From: Lachnospiraceae bacterium
GTDB lineage: Bacteria; Bacillota; Clostridia; Lachnospirales; Lachnospiraceae
Reading direction: 5' to 3'
Assembly (NCBI GenBank): GCA_024697505.1
Contig: JAILFQ010000384.1
Span: 1 to 7,708, forward strand
Length of the DNA stretch: 7,708 nucleotides
The translations under genes were made by a program, and so were the position numbers. The notes under the pieces are model-generated. The model saw only the letters and a list, made by a program, of their open reading frames with translations, searched no databases and was not told the origin of the DNA. This document shows, one piece after another, positions 6,715-7,708 of the stretch. Numbering within the stretch: position 1 is the first letter of the stretch; the number at the start of each line of letters is the position of its first letter.

Positions 6715-7708
6715 ATGGGAGATCGTATTTATGAACATGCGGATTGGGAAAAAATAGAAGGAGTTGTATATTCGGACCTTAAGCATCCATTTTCCATACT
6801 TGGTCCTTCCATGCAGGAGTATGGGTTAAGAATATGCGCCTTTTTCCCGGATGCAATAAGTGTTGCGGTTAAAAGAAAATCCGACGGTAAAGTATTTAAA
6901 ACAGAAAAACTTGATGATGCAGGTTTCTTTGAGGCAATAATCAATCTTAAGAAAGTTTTTTCTTATACTTACCTTGTTAAATATGAAGACGGAACAATAA
7001 TAGAAAGCGAAGATACATATGCTTTTTCGCCGGAACTTCCTGCGGAGGAACTGGAAGCTTTTAATAAGGGTATAAATTATACCGTCTATAACCTTCTTGG
7101 CGCACACGAGACCGAAGTGAACGGCGTTAAGGGTACAAGATTTGCTGTTTGGGCTCCTACAGCAATGAGAGTCAGCGTTGTGGGAGACTTTAACTTCTGG
7201 GACGGAAGAAGAGCAATGATGGAATTACAGGGTGATTCCGGCGTCTTTTCTCTTTTTATTCCGGGAGTGAAAAGAGGCAGCGTTTATAAGTATGAAATAA
7301 GAGCAAAAGGTGGCGCGGCTTTCTTAAAATCCGATCCTTATGCTCTTTGTACAGAAAAGAGACCGCATAATGCTTCTATAGTGCCGGGTCCGTCAGACTA
7401 TGAATGGACAGACGGTAAGTTTATTAAAAACAGAAAGAAAGTTAACGGCGCGAACTCGCCTGTCAATATTTATGAAGTTCACCTTGGCTCATGGAAAAAG
7501 CCTGTGGCAGATGATAACGAAAGTTTCTATACCTATAGGGAAATAGCTCCTATGCTTGCGGATTATGTTCTGGAAATGGGGTATACCCATATAGAACTTA
7601 TGCCTGTTATGGAGCATCCTTTTGATGGCTCCTGGGGTTATCAGGTTACGGGTTACTATGCACCTACAGCAAGATACGGCAGCCCGGAGGACTTCAAATT
7701 CTTTGTTA
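6715..7708 (+). CDS. glgB: 1,4-alpha-glucan (glycogen) branching enzyme, N-terminal part (3' end outside window)
   Basis: GlgB cuts an alpha-1,4-glucan chain and reattaches it by an alpha-1,6 bond, making glycogen branches. About 331 residues are present and the frame is open to the window edge; family members run to about 620-740. An N1 beta-sandwich comes first (HPFSILGP near residue 24, to about 110). The CBM48/E-set domain follows (about 127-235), with RFAVWAPT and GDFNFWDGR. The start of the GH13 barrel has NIYEVHLGSW (around 251-260) and IELMPVMEHPFDGSWGYQVTGYYAPTARYG, with DGSWGYQ at 304-310, diagnostic for branching enzymes. The catalytic Asp and Glu lie beyond the window. The start is set by GGGGGG (6703-6708), 6 bases before ATG. 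The N1 domain and the branching-enzyme motif argue against malto-oligosyltrehalose trehalohydrolase (TreZ) and debranching enzyme. The other glg genes would be expected downstream but cannot be seen. Confidence 0.95.
   Translation, partial: MGDRIYEHADWEKIEGVVYSDLKHPFSILGPSMQEYGLRICAFFPDAISVAVKRKSDGKVFKTEKLDDAGFFEAIINLKKVFSYTYLVKYEDGTIIESEDTYAFSPELPAEELEAFNKGINYTVYNLLGAHETEVNGVKGTRFAVWAPTAMRVSVVGDFNFWDGRRAMMELQGDSGVFSLFIPGVKRGSVYKYEIRAKGGAAFLKSDPYALCTEKRPHNASIVPGPSDYEWTDGKFIKNRKKVNGANSPVNIYEVHLGSWKKPVADDNESFYTYREIAPMLADYVLEMGYTHIELMPVMEHPFDGSWGYQVTGYYAPTARYGSPEDFKFFV

Overview
The window looks like a piece of chromosome from a low-to-moderate GC Firmicute, most likely an anaerobic Clostridia of the Lachnospiraceae type. 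This is an inference from protein style (an IlvD with a [11 protein letters not shown] segment, a short ACT-ended SerA, a YesL/DUF624 protein beside sugar enzymes), strong use of CTT and of A/T-ending codons, and G-rich Shine-Dalgarno sites. All six genes read on the + strand, and gaps between them are short. I see no mobile element, CRISPR array, tRNA, rRNA or phage gene.

Region 1 (1-2531) is branched-chain amino acid synthesis: the 3' part of ilvD (dihydroxy-acid dehydratase), then 40 bases later a complete ilvB (acetolactate synthase large subunit). The expected small regulatory subunit (ilvN/ilvH) does not follow.

Region 2 (2532-5000) is serine synthesis. A near-consensus sigma-A promoter (TTGACA, 17 bases, TACAAT) starts a unit of serC (phosphoserine aminotransferase) and serA (3-phosphoglycerate dehydrogenase), 16 bases apart. 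A 16-base imperfect inverted repeat lies over the predicted transcription start and may be an operator or a 5'-end hairpin. SerA keeps the ACT-domain residues that bind serine in other SerA proteins, which suggests feedback inhibition, but it lacks the usual catalytic glutamate. A clear intrinsic terminator closes the unit.

Region 3 (5001-7708) is carbohydrate metabolism: manA (type I mannose-6-phosphate isomerase), a YesL/DUF624 membrane protein whose start overlaps the manA stop, and the 5' half of glgB (glycogen branching enzyme), which runs off the window. Spacing suggests one operon from an extended -10 promoter near 5035-5043.

Most of this is ordinary housekeeping metabolism. I found no convincing new system. 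The points most worth a second look are the inverted repeat at the serC promoter, the altered SerA active site, and the linkage of manA, a YesL protein and glgB.
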